The notes under the pieces are model-generated. The model was not told the origin of the DNA. It ran no database searches and worked only from the letters and a program-made list of their open reading frames with translations. Shown here one piece after another: positions 30,951-41,310 of a stretch of DNA of 64,000 bases. Every line of letters starts with the position of its first letter. Position 1 is the first letter of the stretch. The stretch covers positions 62,001 through 126,000 of the forward strand of contig NZ_CP061297.1 in the NCBI RefSeq assembly GCF_018687575.1, read 5' to 3'. Source of the stretch: Polynucleobacter asymbioticus. Lineage in GTDB: Bacteria > Pseudomonadota > Gammaproteobacteria > Burkholderiales > Burkholderiaceae. A program made the position numbers and the translations under genes.

Positions 30951-31577
30951 ATGAAGTTAACTTTAGCCCTCTCGAAGGGGCGCATCTTCGAAGAAACCGC
31001 TGAGATCTTGTCTAAGATCGGTATTCGCCCGCTCGAGGATCCGGAAAAGTCACGCAAGCTCATTATCGAGACCTCTAATCCTGATGTCCGCCTGATTATT
31101 GTGCGTGCTTCGGATGTGCCGACCTATGTTCAGTTTGGCGGAGCTGATTTTGGGGTTGCTGGCCTGGATGTCTTGATGGAAAACGGTACTGATGGTCTAT
31201 ATGTACCTTTTGATTTAAACATCGCTAAATGCCGTATGTCAGTTGCAGTGCGAGAGGGTTTTGATTACGCCGCTGCAGTAAAGCAAGGTTCTCGTTTGAA
31301 GGTCGCAACAAAGTACGTCAATTGCGCGCGTGAACACTTTGCTAATAAAGGTGTTCACATCGATACGATTCATTTGTATGGCTCAATGGAGTTGGCTCCA
31401 TTAGTTGGTTTGGCTGATGCGATTGTGGATTTGGTATCTACAGGCAACACCTTGCGCGCTAATGGCCTCGTTGAAGTTGAGCCAATCGCTGATATCAGCG
31501 CACGCTTGGTGGTTAACCAAGCTTCGTATAAACGTAAGCGCACACAGCTCCAACCATTCTTTGAATTATTGAAGTAA
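30951..31577 (+). CDS. hisG: ATP phosphoribosyltransferase, short form HisG(S)
   Basis: HisG joins ATP and PRPP in the first step of histidine synthesis. The 208-residue length is that of the short form, which lacks the C-terminal regulatory domain and needs HisZ as partner; hisZ is not in this window. Features are [18 protein letters not shown] at the N-terminus, [20 protein letters not shown] and the PRPP loop [15 protein letters not shown]. Confidence 0.96.
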   Translation: MKLTLALSKGRIFEETAEILSKIGIRPLEDPEKSRKLIIETSNPDVRLIIVRASDVPTYVQFGGADFGVAGLDVLMENGTDGLYVPFDLNIAKCRMSVAVREGFDYAAAVKQGSRLKVATKYVNCAREHFANKGVHIDTIHLYGSMELAPLVGLADAIVDLVSTGNTLRANGLVEVEPIADISARLVVNQASYKRKRTQLQPFFELLK

Positions 31578-31589
31578 AGAAAAATTCAT

Positions 31590-32912
31590 ATGTCAGCGCA
31601 AGTTAAAGTCAAACGCCTTAATAGCAAAGACACAGGGTTCAAAGAAACCCTGCTCTCCAGTCTTTCTTTGCCAATGGCGGATGACGAAGCGATTGATGCT
31701 GCTGTAGTCAACATTCTGGCGAAAGTCAAAAGTGAGGGCGATGCTGCAGTGCTCTCCTTTACAAAGCAGTTTGATCGCCTCAATGTTTCCAGTGTGGCTG
31801 AGTTAGAAATTTCTCAAGAAGAATTAAAAAAATCTTACGAAGCCTTATCGGCTGAACAAAAAAATGCCTTGGATATTGCTGCACAAAGAGTCTGCGCGTA
31901 TCACGAGAAGCAAAAGATTGAGGCGGGTTGCCACTCTTGGGAGTATGAAGAGGTTGATGGCACACGCTTGGGCCAGAAAGTCACGGCCTTAGATCGCGTC
32001 GGAATTTATGTTCCGGGTGGTAAAGCAGCCTATCCATCTTCTGTTTTGATGAATGCGATTCCTGCAAAGGTGGCTGGTGTTAAGGAAGTCATCATGGTGG
32101 TGCCTACTCCAGATGGCGCTCGCAATAGCTTGGTCTTAGCTGCTGCTTACTTATCCGATGTTGATCGCGTCTTCACGATTGGTGGTGCACAAGCTGTAGG
32201 TGCTTTAGCTTATGGTACTCAAACTATTCCGCCGGTGGATAAGATTGTTGGCCCTGGTAATGCTTATGTAGCAGCTGCTAAGCGCAGAGTTTTCGGCACT
32301 GTTGGTATCGACATGATCGCTGGTCCTTCAGAAATCTTAGTTCTCTGTGATGGCTCTAGTAATCCTGATTGGATTGCAATGGATTTATTTTCTCAAGCAG
32401 AGCACGATGAGTTAGCACAATCTATTTTGCTTTGCCCAGATGAGCAATTTATTGAGCAAGTGCAAGCAAGCATTAATCAGTTGTTGCCTCAGATGCCCAG
32501 AAAGAAAGTGATTGAAACATCACTTACGAATCGTGCTTTATTGATTCAGGTAAAAGATATGGGCGAGGCTTGTGAGATTGCCAATGCCATCGCTGCTGAG
32601 CATTTAGAAATTTGTGCAACTGAGCCACGCAAGTGGGCTGAATTAATTCGTCATGCTGGCGCTATCTTCATGGGCAACTACACCAGTGAATCTTTGGGTG
32701 ATTATTGTGCAGGTCCGAATCACGTTTTACCAACAGCACGTACGGCACGCTTCTCTTCACCTTTGGGTGTATATGACTTTATCAAGCGCTCAAGCATGAT
32801 TGAAGTGAGTGAGGCGGGTGCTCAAACTCTAGGTGCTGTAGCCAGTACTCTCGCTCACGGTGAGGGTTTGACGGCCCATGCACGTGCTGCTGAAATGCGA
32901 CTGAAAAAATAA
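31590..32912 (+). CDS. hisD: Histidinol dehydrogenase
   Basis: HisD oxidises histidinol to histidine in two NAD-dependent steps and binds zinc. The 440-residue protein has [51 protein letters not shown], and the catalytic region with EQAEHD-like [11 protein letters not shown]. Later come AAEHLEI and the metal-binding end [14 protein letters not shown]. It follows hisG by 12 bp. Its stop is 2 bp from the end of hisC, which runs in the opposite direction. Confidence 0.97.
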   Translation: MSAQVKVKRLNSKDTGFKETLLSSLSLPMADDEAIDAAVVNILAKVKSEGDAAVLSFTKQFDRLNVSSVAELEISQEELKKSYEALSAEQKNALDIAAQRVCAYHEKQKIEAGCHSWEYEEVDGTRLGQKVTALDRVGIYVPGGKAAYPSSVLMNAIPAKVAGVKEVIMVVPTPDGARNSLVLAAAYLSDVDRVFTIGGAQAVGALAYGTQTIPPVDKIVGPGNAYVAAAKRRVFGTVGIDMIAGPSEILVLCDGSSNPDWIAMDLFSQAEHDELAQSILLCPDEQFIEQVQASINQLLPQMPRKKVIETSLTNRALLIQVKDMGEACEIANAIAAEHLEICATEPRKWAELIRHAGAIFMGNYTSESLGDYCAGPNHVLPTARTARFSSPLGVYDFIKRSSMIEVSEAGAQTLGAVASTLAHGEGLTAHARAAEMRLKK

Positions 32913-32914
32913 AC

Positions 32915-33988
32915 TTAGGCGCTAGCCAGAATTTCTTTCAAAGCTGCAATCAATTCATTCGTTTGATCATCAGTACCGATGGTGATGCGCAAAAATTCTT
33001 CAATGCGTGGCGATTTGAAGTGACGCACAATGATTCCGCGATCACGTAAGGACTGATACAACTTTGCACCAGCGTGTTTTGGATGGCGCGTAAAAATAAA
33101 GTTGGCTGTCGACTGCAAGGTATCAAAACCCAGTGAGGCTAACTCAGTCACTAAACGCTCTCGAGTTTGAATAACTTTTTTGCTCGTCAATTCCAAATGG
33201 GCTTGATCTTGTATTGCAGCAACTGCTCCCGCTTGAGCCAAGCGTCCAAGTGGATAGGAGTTAAAGCTATTCTTCACCCGCTCCAGACCTTCAATGAGAG
33301 CTGGATGCCCCACTGCAAATCCAACGCGAAGTCCAGCTAGGGCGCGAGATTTAGATAGAGTATGTACAACCAAGAGGTTTTCTGGGCAAGCGCTGCCGCG
33401 AAGCAGCGGAATGCAAGACTCGGTTCCATAATCGACGTAGGCTTCATCAATGACCACGACTGAATCTGTATTTCTGCGCAGAAGGAGTTCTATATCGGAT
33501 CTGGGGATGGCTCGACCAGTTGGGGCATTCGGATTGGGGAAAATAATTCCACCATTAGGGGTTTTGAGGCCCTGAGTTTGAATCTCAAAATTAGGGCCTA
33601 GGGGGACCGTTTGATAGTCAATGCCGAATAATTTGCAATAGACTGGGTAGAAGCTATAAGTGATATCCGGAAACTGGACTGGTTTAGCTTGCTTTAGTAG
33701 GCCTAAAAATACGTGGGCTAGGACCTCATCGGAACCATTTCCTAGAAACACCTGTTTCGGGTCCAGACCATGTAAATCGGCAATGGCTTTTTTGAGTGCT
33801 GCCCCTTCGGGGTCTGGATAGAGTCTTAAATCATCTGTATTTTGCTGGGTTATGGCAGCTAGAGCCCTGGGGGATGGGCCATAAGGGCTCTCATTGGTAT
33901 TGAGCTTTACCAGCCGCTCCATCTGCGGTTGCTCCCCGGGAACGTAAGGGGTGAGGGTCTGAACAACGGGGCTCCAAAAGCGGCTCAT
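32915..33988 (-). CDS. hisC: Histidinol-phosphate aminotransferase
   Basis: HisC transaminates imidazole-acetol phosphate using PLP. The 357-residue class I/II aminotransferase has [13 protein letters not shown] near the start, [33 protein letters not shown] and the PLP-lysine region [15 protein letters not shown]. Its orientation is the odd feature: it lies on the minus strand between hisD and hisB, both on the plus strand, converging on hisD with a 2-bp gap. It must have its own promoter in the 126-bp region it shares with hisB. Confidence 0.96.
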   Translation of the reverse strand: MSRFWSPVVQTLTPYVPGEQPQMERLVKLNTNESPYGPSPRALAAITQQNTDDLRLYPDPEGAALKKAIADLHGLDPKQVFLGNGSDEVLAHVFLGLLKQAKPVQFPDITYSFYPVYCKLFGIDYQTVPLGPNFEIQTQGLKTPNGGIIFPNPNAPTGRAIPRSDIELLLRRNTDSVVVIDEAYVDYGTESCIPLLRGSACPENLLVVHTLSKSRALAGLRVGFAVGHPALIEGLERVKNSFNSYPLGRLAQAGAVAAIQDQAHLELTSKKVIQTRERLVTELASLGFDTLQSTANFIFTRHPKHAGAKLYQSLRDRGIIVRHFKSPRIEEFLRITIGTDDQTNELIAALKEILASA

Positions 33989-34065
33989 GAGGGACTCTAG
34001 TCAAAAATCAGCAAAAGTGAATAAACGCCAGCAATCAAAATCAGCATTTATATCTGTATTAGGAA

Positions 34066-34074
34066 TGATATTAT
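34066..34074 (+). promoter_or_regulatory. Candidate extended -10 promoter of hisB
   Basis: The stretch TGATATTAT is an extended -10 (TGn then TATTAT) located 40 bp before the hisB ATG, with a weak ATTTAT-like -35 at 34046. A new promoter is expected here because hisC upstream points the other way. Confidence 0.4.
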
Positions 34075-34114
34075 GAGGCTTCAATCAACACTTCGCCTCG
34101 CGGCGCACTGAAGC

Positions 34115-34702
34115 ATGCGGCAAGCCGACGTTACCCGAAACACTTCGGAAACCAAAATTCAAATTGCTATCAATTTAGATGGCACAGGTAAGGCTGAGCT
34201 AGCCTCTGGCGTACCCTTCCTGGATCACATGTTGGATCAAATTGCCCGTCACGGCATGATTGACCTCAAAGTGGTCGCAAATGGCGATACCCACATTGAT
34301 GATCATCACACCGTTGAGGATGTAGGAATTACTCTGGGACAAGCATTTGCTAAGGCAGTTGGCGATAAGGCGGGCATTACCCGCTACGGCCACTCTTACG
34401 TTCCTTTGGATGAAACCCTTTCCCGTGTAGTAATCGACTTTTCTGGTCGCCCAGGCTTGGAATTCAACGTTCCATTTACTCGTGCGCGTGTGGGTGACTT
34501 TGACGTGGATCTCAGCATCGAGTTCTTCCGTGGTTTTGTAAACCATGCTGGAGTCACTTTGCACATCGATAACTTGCGTGGCATTAATGCCCACCACCAG
34601 ATTGAAACTGTGTTCAAGGCCTTTGGTCGTGCCTTGCGCATGGCTTTAGAGTTAGATCCACGCGCTTCCGGTGTTGTTCCTTCGACTAAGGGCAGCCTCT
34701 AA
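34115..34702 (+). CDS. hisB: Imidazoleglycerol-phosphate dehydratase
   Basis: HisB dehydrates imidazoleglycerol phosphate; this 195-residue form is monofunctional, without the phosphatase domain of enterobacterial HisB. Two manganese-binding motifs are visible: [16 protein letters not shown] and [17 protein letters not shown]. The [14 protein letters not shown] segment is also diagnostic. It starts the downstream his block hisBHAFIE and is followed by a 62-bp gap with a small CTAGAAA/TTTCTAG inverted repeat (34704-34718). Confidence 0.96.
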   Translation: MRQADVTRNTSETKIQIAINLDGTGKAELASGVPFLDHMLDQIARHGMIDLKVVANGDTHIDDHHTVEDVGITLGQAFAKAVGDKAGITRYGHSYVPLDETLSRVVIDFSGRPGLEFNVPFTRARVGDFDVDLSIEFFRGFVNHAGVTLHIDNLRGINAHHQIETVFKAFGRALRMALELDPRASGVVPSTKGSL

Positions 34703-34764
34703 TCTAGAAAATTTCTAGTGTTGAGTAGAAGACTGTCAAAACACTTCAGAATATAGGCTAACCA

Positions 34765-35427
34765 TTGGCGCAAACCATTGCGATCGTTGACTACGGAATG
34801 GGTAACCTACGTTCCGTGTATCAGGCCTTTCATCATGTGGCGCCTGAGGCCAATATCCTGATAGCTCACACCCCAGAAGAAATCCTCTCCGCTGAGCGTG
34901 TTGTTCTTCCGGGGCAGGGTGCTATGCCCGATTGCATGAAACATCTCCAAGAGTCTGGTTTATTAGAGGCATTGCTAGATGCAGCCAAAAACAAACCGCT
35001 CTTAGGCGTTTGTGTGGGCGAGCAGATGCTCTTTGATCAAAGTGCTGAAGTGCGAGCGAACTCCAATACCGCCTGGACACCTTGTTTGGGATTAATTCCT
35101 GGTGAAGTCAGACGATTTGAATTGGCTGGCAAATTACAACCAGATGGCTCGGCATACAAAGTGCCCCATATGGGTTGGAACCAAGTACGTCAGGATCATC
35201 AGCACCCACTTTGGGATGGCATTCCAGACTTGACTAGTTTTTATTTTGTACATAGTTACTATGTTGTGCCGCAGCGTAAGGAAGATATCGCAGGCTCAAC
35301 TGAATATGGTGATTGGTTTACTTCTGCTGTTGCAAGGGATAATATTTTTGCAACGCAATTTCATCCAGAAAAAAGTGCAGAATACGGATTAAAGCTCTAC
35401 AAAAATTTTGTTTCTTGGCAACCTTAA
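34765..35427 (+). CDS. hisH: Imidazole glycerol phosphate synthase, glutamine amidotransferase subunit
   Basis: HisH supplies ammonia from glutamine to HisF. The 220-residue class I amidotransferase has the nucleophile in [10 protein letters not shown] and the His/Glu pair in [10 protein letters not shown]. The N-terminus [17 protein letters not shown] is typical. The start codon appears to be TTG at 34765, as no ATG or GTG fits before the conserved N-terminus; an AGG a few bases upstream is the only ribosome binding cue. Slow initiation is possible. Confidence 0.95.
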   Translation: MAQTIAIVDYGMGNLRSVYQAFHHVAPEANILIAHTPEEILSAERVVLPGQGAMPDCMKHLQESGLLEALLDAAKNKPLLGVCVGEQMLFDQSAEVRANSNTAWTPCLGLIPGEVRRFELAGKLQPDGSAYKVPHMGWNQVRQDHQHPLWDGIPDLTSFYFVHSYYVVPQRKEDIAGSTEYGDWFTSAVARDNIFATQFHPEKSAEYGLKLYKNFVSWQP

Positions 35428-35447
35428 TACTTCTATAACGTACCGCT

Positions 35448-36209
35448 ATGCTGCTCATTCCCGCGATTGACTTAAAAGATGGTCACTGTGTTCGACTCGA
35501 ACAAGGTGACATGGATAAAGCTACCGTATTTTCTGAAGATCCAGGGGCGATGGCTGCGCATTGGATTAGCAAGGGCGCACGTCGCTTACACCTCGTTGAT
35601 TTGAATGGTGCATTTGCTGGCAAGTTAAAGAATGAATCTGCTATCAAATCTATTCTGAAGGCAGTGGGCGATGAGATTCCAGTTCAGTTGGGTGGCGGTA
35701 TTCGTGATCTTGAAACGATTGAACGTTTATTGGACGACGGTATTAGTACAGTGATTATTGGTACAGCTGCGGTGAAAAGTCCTGGCTTTGTGCAAGATGC
35801 TTGCACCGCTTTTCCTGGCCACATCATGGTGGGTTTGGATGCACGTGATGGCAAGGTTGCAACAGATGGTTGGAGCAAGATTACGGGTCATGAAGTAATC
35901 GACCTTGCCAAGAAATTTGAAGATTATGGTGTTGAAGCCATTATCTATACCGACATTGGTCGCGATGGCATGATGAAAGGCATCAACATGGATGCCACAA
36001 TTAAATTAGCGCAAGCGATTCGGATACCGGTAATTGCTAGCGGTGGTTTATCTAATAATCACGATATTGAAGCGCTGTGCGAAGCAGAGGCTGAGGGTGT
36101 GATGGGCGTGATTGCAGGTCGATCAATCTATGCTGGTGATTTAGATTTAACCGCGGCACAAAAATATGCTGATGAGTTAACTCTGAAGTTTGCTAAGAAA
36201 ATTATCTAG
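35448..36209 (+). CDS. hisA: ProFAR isomerase
   Basis: HisA isomerises ProFAR to PRFAR, an Amadori rearrangement. The 253-residue TIM barrel has the first catalytic Asp in [16 protein letters not shown], the phosphate-binding [13 protein letters not shown], the second Asp in [15 protein letters not shown], and [14 protein letters not shown]. It is 20 bp after hisH and 11 bp before hisF, with which it shares ancestry. Confidence 0.97.
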   Translation: MLLIPAIDLKDGHCVRLEQGDMDKATVFSEDPGAMAAHWISKGARRLHLVDLNGAFAGKLKNESAIKSILKAVGDEIPVQLGGGIRDLETIERLLDDGISTVIIGTAAVKSPGFVQDACTAFPGHIMVGLDARDGKVATDGWSKITGHEVIDLAKKFEDYGVEAIIYTDIGRDGMMKGINMDATIKLAQAIRIPVIASGGLSNNHDIEALCEAEAEGVMGVIAGRSIYAGDLDLTAAQKYADELTLKFAKKII

Positions 36210-36220
36210 ATTGTTCAATA

Positions 36221-36979
36221 GTGCTCACTAAACGAATTATTCCTTGCCTTGATGTGACGGCAGGGCGCGTTGTGAAAGGCGTAAACTTTGTTGGGCTGCG
36301 TGATGCGGGTGATCCTGTAGAGATTGCAAAACGCTATGACACACAAGGTGCTGACGAGTTAACGTTTTTGGATATCACGGCAACCTCCGATGGGCGTGAT
36401 TTGATATTGCACATCATTGAAGATGTTGCTTCGCAGGTATTTATTCCTCTGACTGTTGGTGGTGGTGTTCGTGCGGTAGCGGACGTGCGCCGTTTACTGA
36501 ATGCAGGCGCTGATAAGGTGAGTATGAATTCATCTGCAGTGGCGAATCCAGATTTAGTTTCTGACGCTGCTGCGTATTACGGTTCGCAGTGCATCGTGGT
36601 TGCGATCGATGCTAAAAAAACGGAAGCGGGTAATTGGGAAGTATTTACTCATGGCGGACGAACTGCGACAGGCATGGATGTCGTTACATGGGCTTCTGAA
36701 GTTGCGAAACGTGGTGCTGGCGAAATTCTTCTCACCAGCATGAATCGTGACGGCAGTAAAGATGGTTTTGATTTGGAGTTAACTGCAGCAGTAAGTGATG
36801 CGGTGAGTGTCCCGGTGATTGCTTCTGGTGGCGTCGGTAATTTGCAGCACTTGGTCGATGGTATTACTAAAGGTCATGCCGATGCAGTTCTCGCAGCCAG
36901 CATTTTTCATTATGGTGAATACACTGTTGGCCAAGCGAAAGAATATATGGCAAGCCAAGGAATTCCGGTTCGGATTTAA
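36221..36979 (+). CDS. hisF: Imidazole glycerol phosphate synthase, cyclase subunit
   Basis: HisF uses the ammonia from HisH to close the imidazole ring, releasing AICAR to purine synthesis. The 252-residue TIM barrel starts at GTG with [19 protein letters not shown], which contains catalytic Asp11. Other features are [25 protein letters not shown] (second catalytic Asp near 130), [15 protein letters not shown] and [10 protein letters not shown]. It follows hisA by 11 bp. Confidence 0.97.
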   Translation: MLTKRIIPCLDVTAGRVVKGVNFVGLRDAGDPVEIAKRYDTQGADELTFLDITATSDGRDLILHIIEDVASQVFIPLTVGGGVRAVADVRRLLNAGADKVSMNSSAVANPDLVSDAAAYYGSQCIVVAIDAKKTEAGNWEVFTHGGRTATGMDVVTWASEVAKRGAGEILLTSMNRDGSKDGFDLELTAAVSDAVSVPVIASGGVGNLQHLVDGITKGHADAVLAASIFHYGEYTVGQAKEYMASQGIPVRI

Positions 36980-37014
36980 TGTGTAGACAGATCAACTGAG
37001 AAAACCAGACGAAG

Positions 37015-37425
37015 ATGACCATGAAAAATACCTTCACTCCGATGGAGTCTTTAGAGGCTGGAGCATGGCTTGATGCCGTCACCTGGAATGAACAGGGTCT
37101 GGTCCCAGTCATCGCTCAGGAAGTCGGCAGTAAAGACATCTTGATGATGGCTTGGATGAATCGTGATGCCTTATTGGCAACTTTGCATTTAGGGGAGGCC
37201 GTATATTGGACTCGCTCTAGGCAGAAACTTTGGCATAAAGGTGAAGAATCTGGTCATACCCAAAAGGTGAAAGAAATTCGCCTCGACTGTGATGGCGATA
37301 CGATTTTGCTTATGGTGGAGCAAAAAGACGGTATTGCTTGCCATACTGGCGAGCACAGCTGTTTCTTTCTGAGGTGGGATTCTGGTAAATCTGCCTGGGT
37401 GGATGAGTCCAAAGCTCATAAATAA
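37015..37425 (+). CDS. hisI: Phosphoribosyl-AMP cyclohydrolase
   Basis: HisI opens the adenine ring of PR-AMP, the third step of the pathway, and needs zinc and magnesium. The 136-residue single-domain enzyme has [34 protein letters not shown], the metal motif [15 protein letters not shown], and [11 protein letters not shown]. It is separate from hisE, unlike the fused hisIE of enterobacteria. Two in-frame ATGs (37015 and 37021) are both possible. Confidence 0.96.
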   Translation: MTMKNTFTPMESLEAGAWLDAVTWNEQGLVPVIAQEVGSKDILMMAWMNRDALLATLHLGEAVYWTRSRQKLWHKGEESGHTQKVKEIRLDCDGDTILLMVEQKDGIACHTGEHSCFFLRWDSGKSAWVDESKAHK

Positions 37426-37469
37426 GACCATCCCAGCATTCCCGGCAATAAAAGACATAAAATCACTTT

Positions 37470-37871
37470 ATGACTAGTCCAGCACAAAACCCTTCTAATT
37501 TAGACTCCGCCTTAGCCTATCTGGCTGATGTGGTGGATCAACGACGTGATGCGTTTAAAGCTGGAGTGGCCGACCCCAAGACTTCCTATACCGCCTTGCT
37601 CTTTTCTAAGGGTGATGATGGGATTTTGAAGAAAATTGGTGAAGAAGCAACTGAGGCTGTAATGGCGGCAAAAGATGCGCGTAATTCCAACCTAGCTCCT
37701 GAGCAGCAAAAGCTCTTGGTTGGGGAGATGGCTGACCTTTGGTTCCATTGCTTAATTGCGCTTTCCCAGTTTGGCTTACGCCCAGAAGATGTGGTGGCTG
37801 AACTGAATCGTCGCCTAGGTACCTCGGGTATCGAAGAAAAAGCAGCCAGAAAAGCTGCTGGTGCAGAGTAA
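37470..37871 (+). CDS. hisE: Phosphoribosyl-ATP diphosphatase
   Basis: HisE hydrolyses PR-ATP to PR-AMP. The 133-residue all-alpha MazG-like protein has [20 protein letters not shown], then [14 protein letters not shown] and [19 protein letters not shown]. The EExxE and DxxxH-type metal-binding residues are in these two blocks. The C-terminal tail is Ala-rich. It ends the his block and precedes the HIT gene by 44 bp. Confidence 0.95.
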   Translation: MTSPAQNPSNLDSALAYLADVVDQRRDAFKAGVADPKTSYTALLFSKGDDGILKKIGEEATEAVMAAKDARNSNLAPEQQKLLVGEMADLWFHCLIALSQFGLRPEDVVAELNRRLGTSGIEEKAARKAAGAE

Positions 37872-37915
37872 ATTTAGAAAAACCCCATAAATTCATCAAA
37901 ACTAGAGGCAAAAGC

Positions 37916-38272
37916 GTGAGCCACGATCCTAATTGCTTGTTTTGCAAAATCTCCAAGGGCGAAATCCCATCCCAAAAGGTATATGAGGATGAGGAGATTT
38001 ATGCGTTTAAGGATATCAACCCAGCTGCGCCGGTCCATTTCTTAATAATTCCTAAAAAACATATCCCTATGTTGGAGTCTGCGGAAGTGGTGGATGCGCC
38101 ATTGCTAGGTAGAATGATGGAATTGGCACCGCGTCTTGCCAAAGAGCAAGGTTGTCGCCCTGGAAAAGATGGCGGCTTTCGATTGGTAGTGAACAATGGT
38201 GCAGATGGTGGGCAAGAGGTTTATCACTTGCACTTGCATGTGATGGGCGGTCCGCGCCCCTGGAAAAAATAG
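37916..38272 (+). CDS. HIT-family hydrolase (HinT-like)
   Basis: The 118-residue protein starts at GTG and belongs to the histidine triad family of nucleotide-binding hydrolases. It contains DPNCLFCKISKGEIPSQKVY, AFKDINPAAPVHFLIIPKKH and the triad HLHLHVMGG near the C-terminus. HinT proteins hydrolyse purine nucleoside phosphoramidates; the cellular role is not clear. The cysteines at the N-terminus may bind zinc. Its place between hisE and tatA is conserved in betaproteobacteria. Confidence 0.92.
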   Translation: MSHDPNCLFCKISKGEIPSQKVYEDEEIYAFKDINPAAPVHFLIIPKKHIPMLESAEVVDAPLLGRMMELAPRLAKEQGCRPGKDGGFRLVVNNGADGGQEVYHLHLHVMGGPRPWKK

Positions 38273-38287
38273 TCCGAGGAGATAAAA

Positions 38288-38518
38288 ATGGGTTCATTTA
38301 GCATTTGGCATTGGTTGATTGTTTTAGTAATTGTGATGTTGGTATTTGGTACCAAAAAATTACGTAATATCGGCTCTGACTTAGGTGGTGCCGTTAAAGG
38401 CTTCAAAGACGGCATGAAGGCGCCTGAGGCGGCTGAAGAGCCAAAAGAGCAAATTCAGAGCGCTGCTGCATCAACAGAGAAAACTGTAGATGTTCAGGCA
38501 AAAGACATCAATAAATAA
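38288..38518 (+). CDS. tatA: Twin-arginine translocase subunit TatA
   Basis: TatA oligomerises to let folded proteins cross the inner membrane. The 76-residue protein has the N-terminal membrane helix ([18 protein letters not shown]), the hinge [18 protein letters not shown] and an acidic C-terminal tail. It is 15 bp after the HIT gene and begins tatABC. The Rieske protein PetA at 47.1 kb is a typical Tat substrate. Confidence 0.95.
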   Translation: MGSFSIWHWLIVLVIVMLVFGTKKLRNIGSDLGGAVKGFKDGMKAPEAAEEPKEQIQSAAASTEKTVDVQAKDINK

Positions 38519-38546
38519 TTGTTGATAGAAATAATGCGCAGCTGCA

Positions 38547-39023
38547 ATGATTGACCTCGGAGTTTCAAAGCTTGCACTCATTGCAGTAGTTGCATTGGTA
38601 GTGGTCGGCCCAGAGCGTCTTCCTAAGATCGCCCGCATGGCGGGTAATTTGTTTGGACGCGCGCAACGCTATATGGCGGATGTCAAATCCGAAGTGAGTC
38701 GGCAAATGGATGTTGAGGAGTTCAAAAAACTCCGTGAAGAAAGTGTCTCCGCTTTTAAAGATGTCGAGAGCTCCATTCAATCTACCGTTCAAGAAGCGGG
38801 CGCCAATTTAAGTGACCAAGCTGATATCGGTTCGAATATGTATACACGAGCCCCTTTGGATGAAAAAGAAGTCCTGCAAAAATCGATACGCCAGGGTCGC
38901 AAGAGCTGGGGTGTGAGACGCGCAGCAAGGCCGGTGTGGTTCAAGCGTTCGACTGGCATGCGCACAAGAGTTCAGTCTGGTGCTGCACGCATGAAGCGCT
39001 TTCACCACAGCGCGGGCAAATAA
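38547..39023 (+). CDS. tatB: Twin-arginine translocase subunit TatB
   Basis: TatB works with TatC as receptor for twin-arginine signal peptides. The 158-residue protein begins MIDLGVSKLALIAVVALVVV with the typical Glu in GPERLPKIARMAG, followed by an amphipathic helix. The C-terminal 60 residues are strongly basic with many Arg, ending in RMKRFHHSAGK, which is an unusual charge for a TatB tail. Confidence 0.93.
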   Translation: MIDLGVSKLALIAVVALVVVGPERLPKIARMAGNLFGRAQRYMADVKSEVSRQMDVEEFKKLREESVSAFKDVESSIQSTVQEAGANLSDQADIGSNMYTRAPLDEKEVLQKSIRQGRKSWGVRRAARPVWFKRSTGMRTRVQSGAARMKRFHHSAGK

Positions 39024-39055
39024 TTTAGCCCAAAGAAAAGTAAATACCAATATCA

Positions 39056-39850
39056 ATGACGCAAAATAACTCAACAGAAGATTCCGGCTTACAAGAATCC
39101 TTCCTATCTCATTTATTTGAGTTGCGTGATCGCATCATTAAGTCAGTATTAGCAATCATCGCAGTGTTCGTTTGCCTTGTTTATTGGGCGCCGGATATTT
39201 TTCATTTGTTCTCGCAGCCACTCTTAAATGCTCTGCCCTCTGGTGGCAAGATGATCGTGACAGATGTAACGGGTTCATTCTTTGTGCCGATGAAGGTCAC
39301 CATGTTGGTAGCTTTCTTAATTGCACTGCCCGTAGTGATGTATCAATTATGGGCGTTCATTGCCCCGGGGCTGTATCAGCATGAGCGCAAACTGATTGTG
39401 CCTTTGGTGGTGAGTAGCTATAGCCTCTTTATATTTGGCATGGCATTTGCTTACTTCTTAGTATTTCCGACGGTGTTTGAGTTTATGGCTAGCTACAACG
39501 CTCCCTTGGGCGCGGAGATGTCAACGGATATTGATAAGTACCTTGGTTTTGCCATGAATACCTTCCTAGCTTTTGGACTTACTTTTGAAGTGCCCGTTGT
39601 AGTGGTGGTTTTAGTGCGTATGGGTATGGTTCCCCTAGAAAAACTCAGAGAGATTCGTCCTTACGTAATTGTTGGTGCTTTTGTGATTTCAGCAATTGTG
39701 ACGCCACCAGATGTGTTGTCTCAACTGTTGTTGGCTGTGCCAATGTGCCTGCTCTATGAGTTGGGACTTCTCATAGCACGATTTTATGTGCCTAAGCCCT
39801 CGGACGACGAGGCTGGCACAACAAACTCAGATACTCAAGCAACTGTTTGA
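39056..39850 (+). CDS. tatC: Twin-arginine translocase subunit TatC
   Basis: TatC is the six-helix core receptor of the Tat system. The 264-residue protein has the conserved N-terminal SFLSHLFELRDRIIKS, then the cytoplasmic loop with QLWAFIAPGLYQHERK, and FGLTFEVPVVVVVLVRMG. RPYVIVGAFVISAIVTPPD is the typical fifth-helix region. Its 3' end overlaps a convergent gene by 16 bp. Confidence 0.96.
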   Translation: MTQNNSTEDSGLQESFLSHLFELRDRIIKSVLAIIAVFVCLVYWAPDIFHLFSQPLLNALPSGGKMIVTDVTGSFFVPMKVTMLVAFLIALPVVMYQLWAFIAPGLYQHERKLIVPLVVSSYSLFIFGMAFAYFLVFPTVFEFMASYNAPLGAEMSTDIDKYLGFAMNTFLAFGLTFEVPVVVVVLVRMGMVPLEKLREIRPYVIVGAFVISAIVTPPDVLSQLLLAVPMCLLYELGLLIARFYVPKPSDDEAGTTNSDTQATV

Positions 39851-41310
39851 TCTTGGGAGAAGGTGGCAGTGAGCCACTCTGTTACCCGATCAAATCGATA
39901 ACGTCTTTGCCTGAGATTTCCTTCCAAGTCTGATTCGCTTCCTGCGAATACTTTTCCTGCCGCAAGTAAAGAGCGGCGCTGTTGAGTGGTATCAATCTGA
40001 ATCAATCTAGGTAGTATCTTCGGCAATTCATGGCGAATATCGACAACGACACAATGTTCGTGTTGCAACTGCCCAACCTGGCATAGTAATAACTCTGCTT
40101 TACTCAAATTAAATTGATTGGCGATGATGAGTCGGTGGCATAGCAAGATCCACTCCTCATCTAATTTGTGTTCAGCGTGATGGCTTAATGCCTTTTCAGC
40201 ATAAGTGGCTAATTCGAACCAATCATTTTTCTTTGGGCTTGAGACATTCTCTAAAATTTTCCCAAGTAATTCTTTTGCTTCGGGTACGCCTTGTTGGTGT
40301 GCCTGCCAAATCCAATAGGAAGCTTGTAGCCCCCGAACCTTTTCTTCAATCTTTTCACGCTTGCGCCATAAATTGGCACCTTTTCTAAATTGCGAATATG
40401 CATGCCCTAAGTCTGCAGCGCGATCAAAGCATCGATCACTTTCACTGGCGTTATATCCAGAGAACTGTGGGCGACGATAAATCTCCCCAAGTGCAAACCA
40501 GGCATCGCGATCACCATCTTTTGCGGCAAGCTCTAACCAATAGGCTGCTTTCTTAAGTGAGGCATTCGACTTGCTGCTGCCCACCCCAATCAAATCTTTC
40601 GCATCAGAATCAACTTCATTGAATTGGGCTAGGCGTAAACCTAAGGTAAGTTTTGCAATCGTTAGGCCAAGTTCTGCTGCTTGTATTAATGCCGCCTCAT
40701 TCTTTTCTGAGGTCCAAGCATTCCAAAGCGAGGAGAGTGCCTCATCTTTTGGTTGTAGCTTAATAAGTAGCTCTTTGGCAGAATTGGTGAAAGGCGTTTC
40801 TGAGTCTGCTAACTCATGAAGGAAATCTTTTGCGGTTTTTTGAAGTGCAGAAAAATCACGTTCACCATCCTGCTTAGAAACCCAACTAGCAATTTCGGTT
40901 TGCAGATCTTTTTTATTGGGATCGAGTAATAACTCCGCGAGTTGCCATTGCGCCGCATATCTCGCAGAAACATTGGTTTGCGCTAGCTTCCAAAACGAGT
41001 TCCATCCAAAAGGGAATGCTGGCGAGCTCAGGGTGGCAGCAAGTGGAACCGCTGAAATCTGTTCAAACATTGCCAAAAAATCTGGGGAAGCTGCTTCAAG
41101 ATGGGTAGTTTCAATATCGCTTGAGCTTGTAGCGCTAACCAACTGATTTTTAAGTAATAAATATGATTTTTCTAACCAAATCAAAGCATTAGCAGGCTGG
41201 ATTGGGGTTTTAAAGGCCCCCGTAAGATAGGCTGAGGCCAAATTTTGTTGTGCAGAAACGTCACCTATGCGGGCTAATTGGAGGATTTTTAAGAATTCAC
41301 GGCTTGCCAT
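39835..41310 (-). CDS. Sel1-like repeat protein of unknown function
   Basis: This 491-residue protein has no signal peptide or membrane segment and is largely alpha-helical. Sel1-type repeats are recognisable at AQQNLASAYLTG, ALIWLEKSYL, AAYWLELAAKDGDRDAWFAL, CFDRAADLGHAYSQFRKGAN and SYWIWQAHQQGVPEAKELLG. Such repeats mediate protein contacts. The middle and C-terminus are less clear. It overlaps the end of tatC by 16 bp on the other strand. I do not know a gene name or role; a scaffold or regulatory protein is only a guess. Confidence 0.75.
   Translation of the reverse strand: MASREFLKILQLARIGDVSAQQNLASAYLTGAFKTPIQPANALIWLEKSYLLLKNQLVSATSSSDIETTHLEAASPDFLAMFEQISAVPLAATLSSPAFPFGWNSFWKLAQTNVSARYAAQWQLAELLLDPNKKDLQTEIASWVSKQDGERDFSALQKTAKDFLHELADSETPFTNSAKELLIKLQPKDEALSSLWNAWTSEKNEAALIQAAELGLTIAKLTLGLRLAQFNEVDSDAKDLIGVGSSKSNASLKKAAYWLELAAKDGDRDAWFALGEIYRRPQFSGYNASESDRCFDRAADLGHAYSQFRKGANLWRKREKIEEKVRGLQASYWIWQAHQQGVPEAKELLGKILENVSSPKKNDWFELATYAEKALSHHAEHKLDEEWILLCHRLIIANQFNLSKAELLLCQVGQLQHEHCVVVDIRHELPKILPRLIQIDTTQQRRSLLAAGKVFAGSESDLEGNLRQRRYRFDRVTEWLTATFSQDQTVA

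Noticed and set aside
34199..34597. Minus-strand open frame of 132 residues opposite hisB
   Set aside because: Antisense shadow; hisB is secure from its two metal motifs.
34704..34718. CTAGAAA/TTTCTAG inverted repeat after hisB as a terminator
   Set aside because: It is AT-rich with almost no loop and lacks a T tract, so it is unlikely to stop transcription within the his genes.
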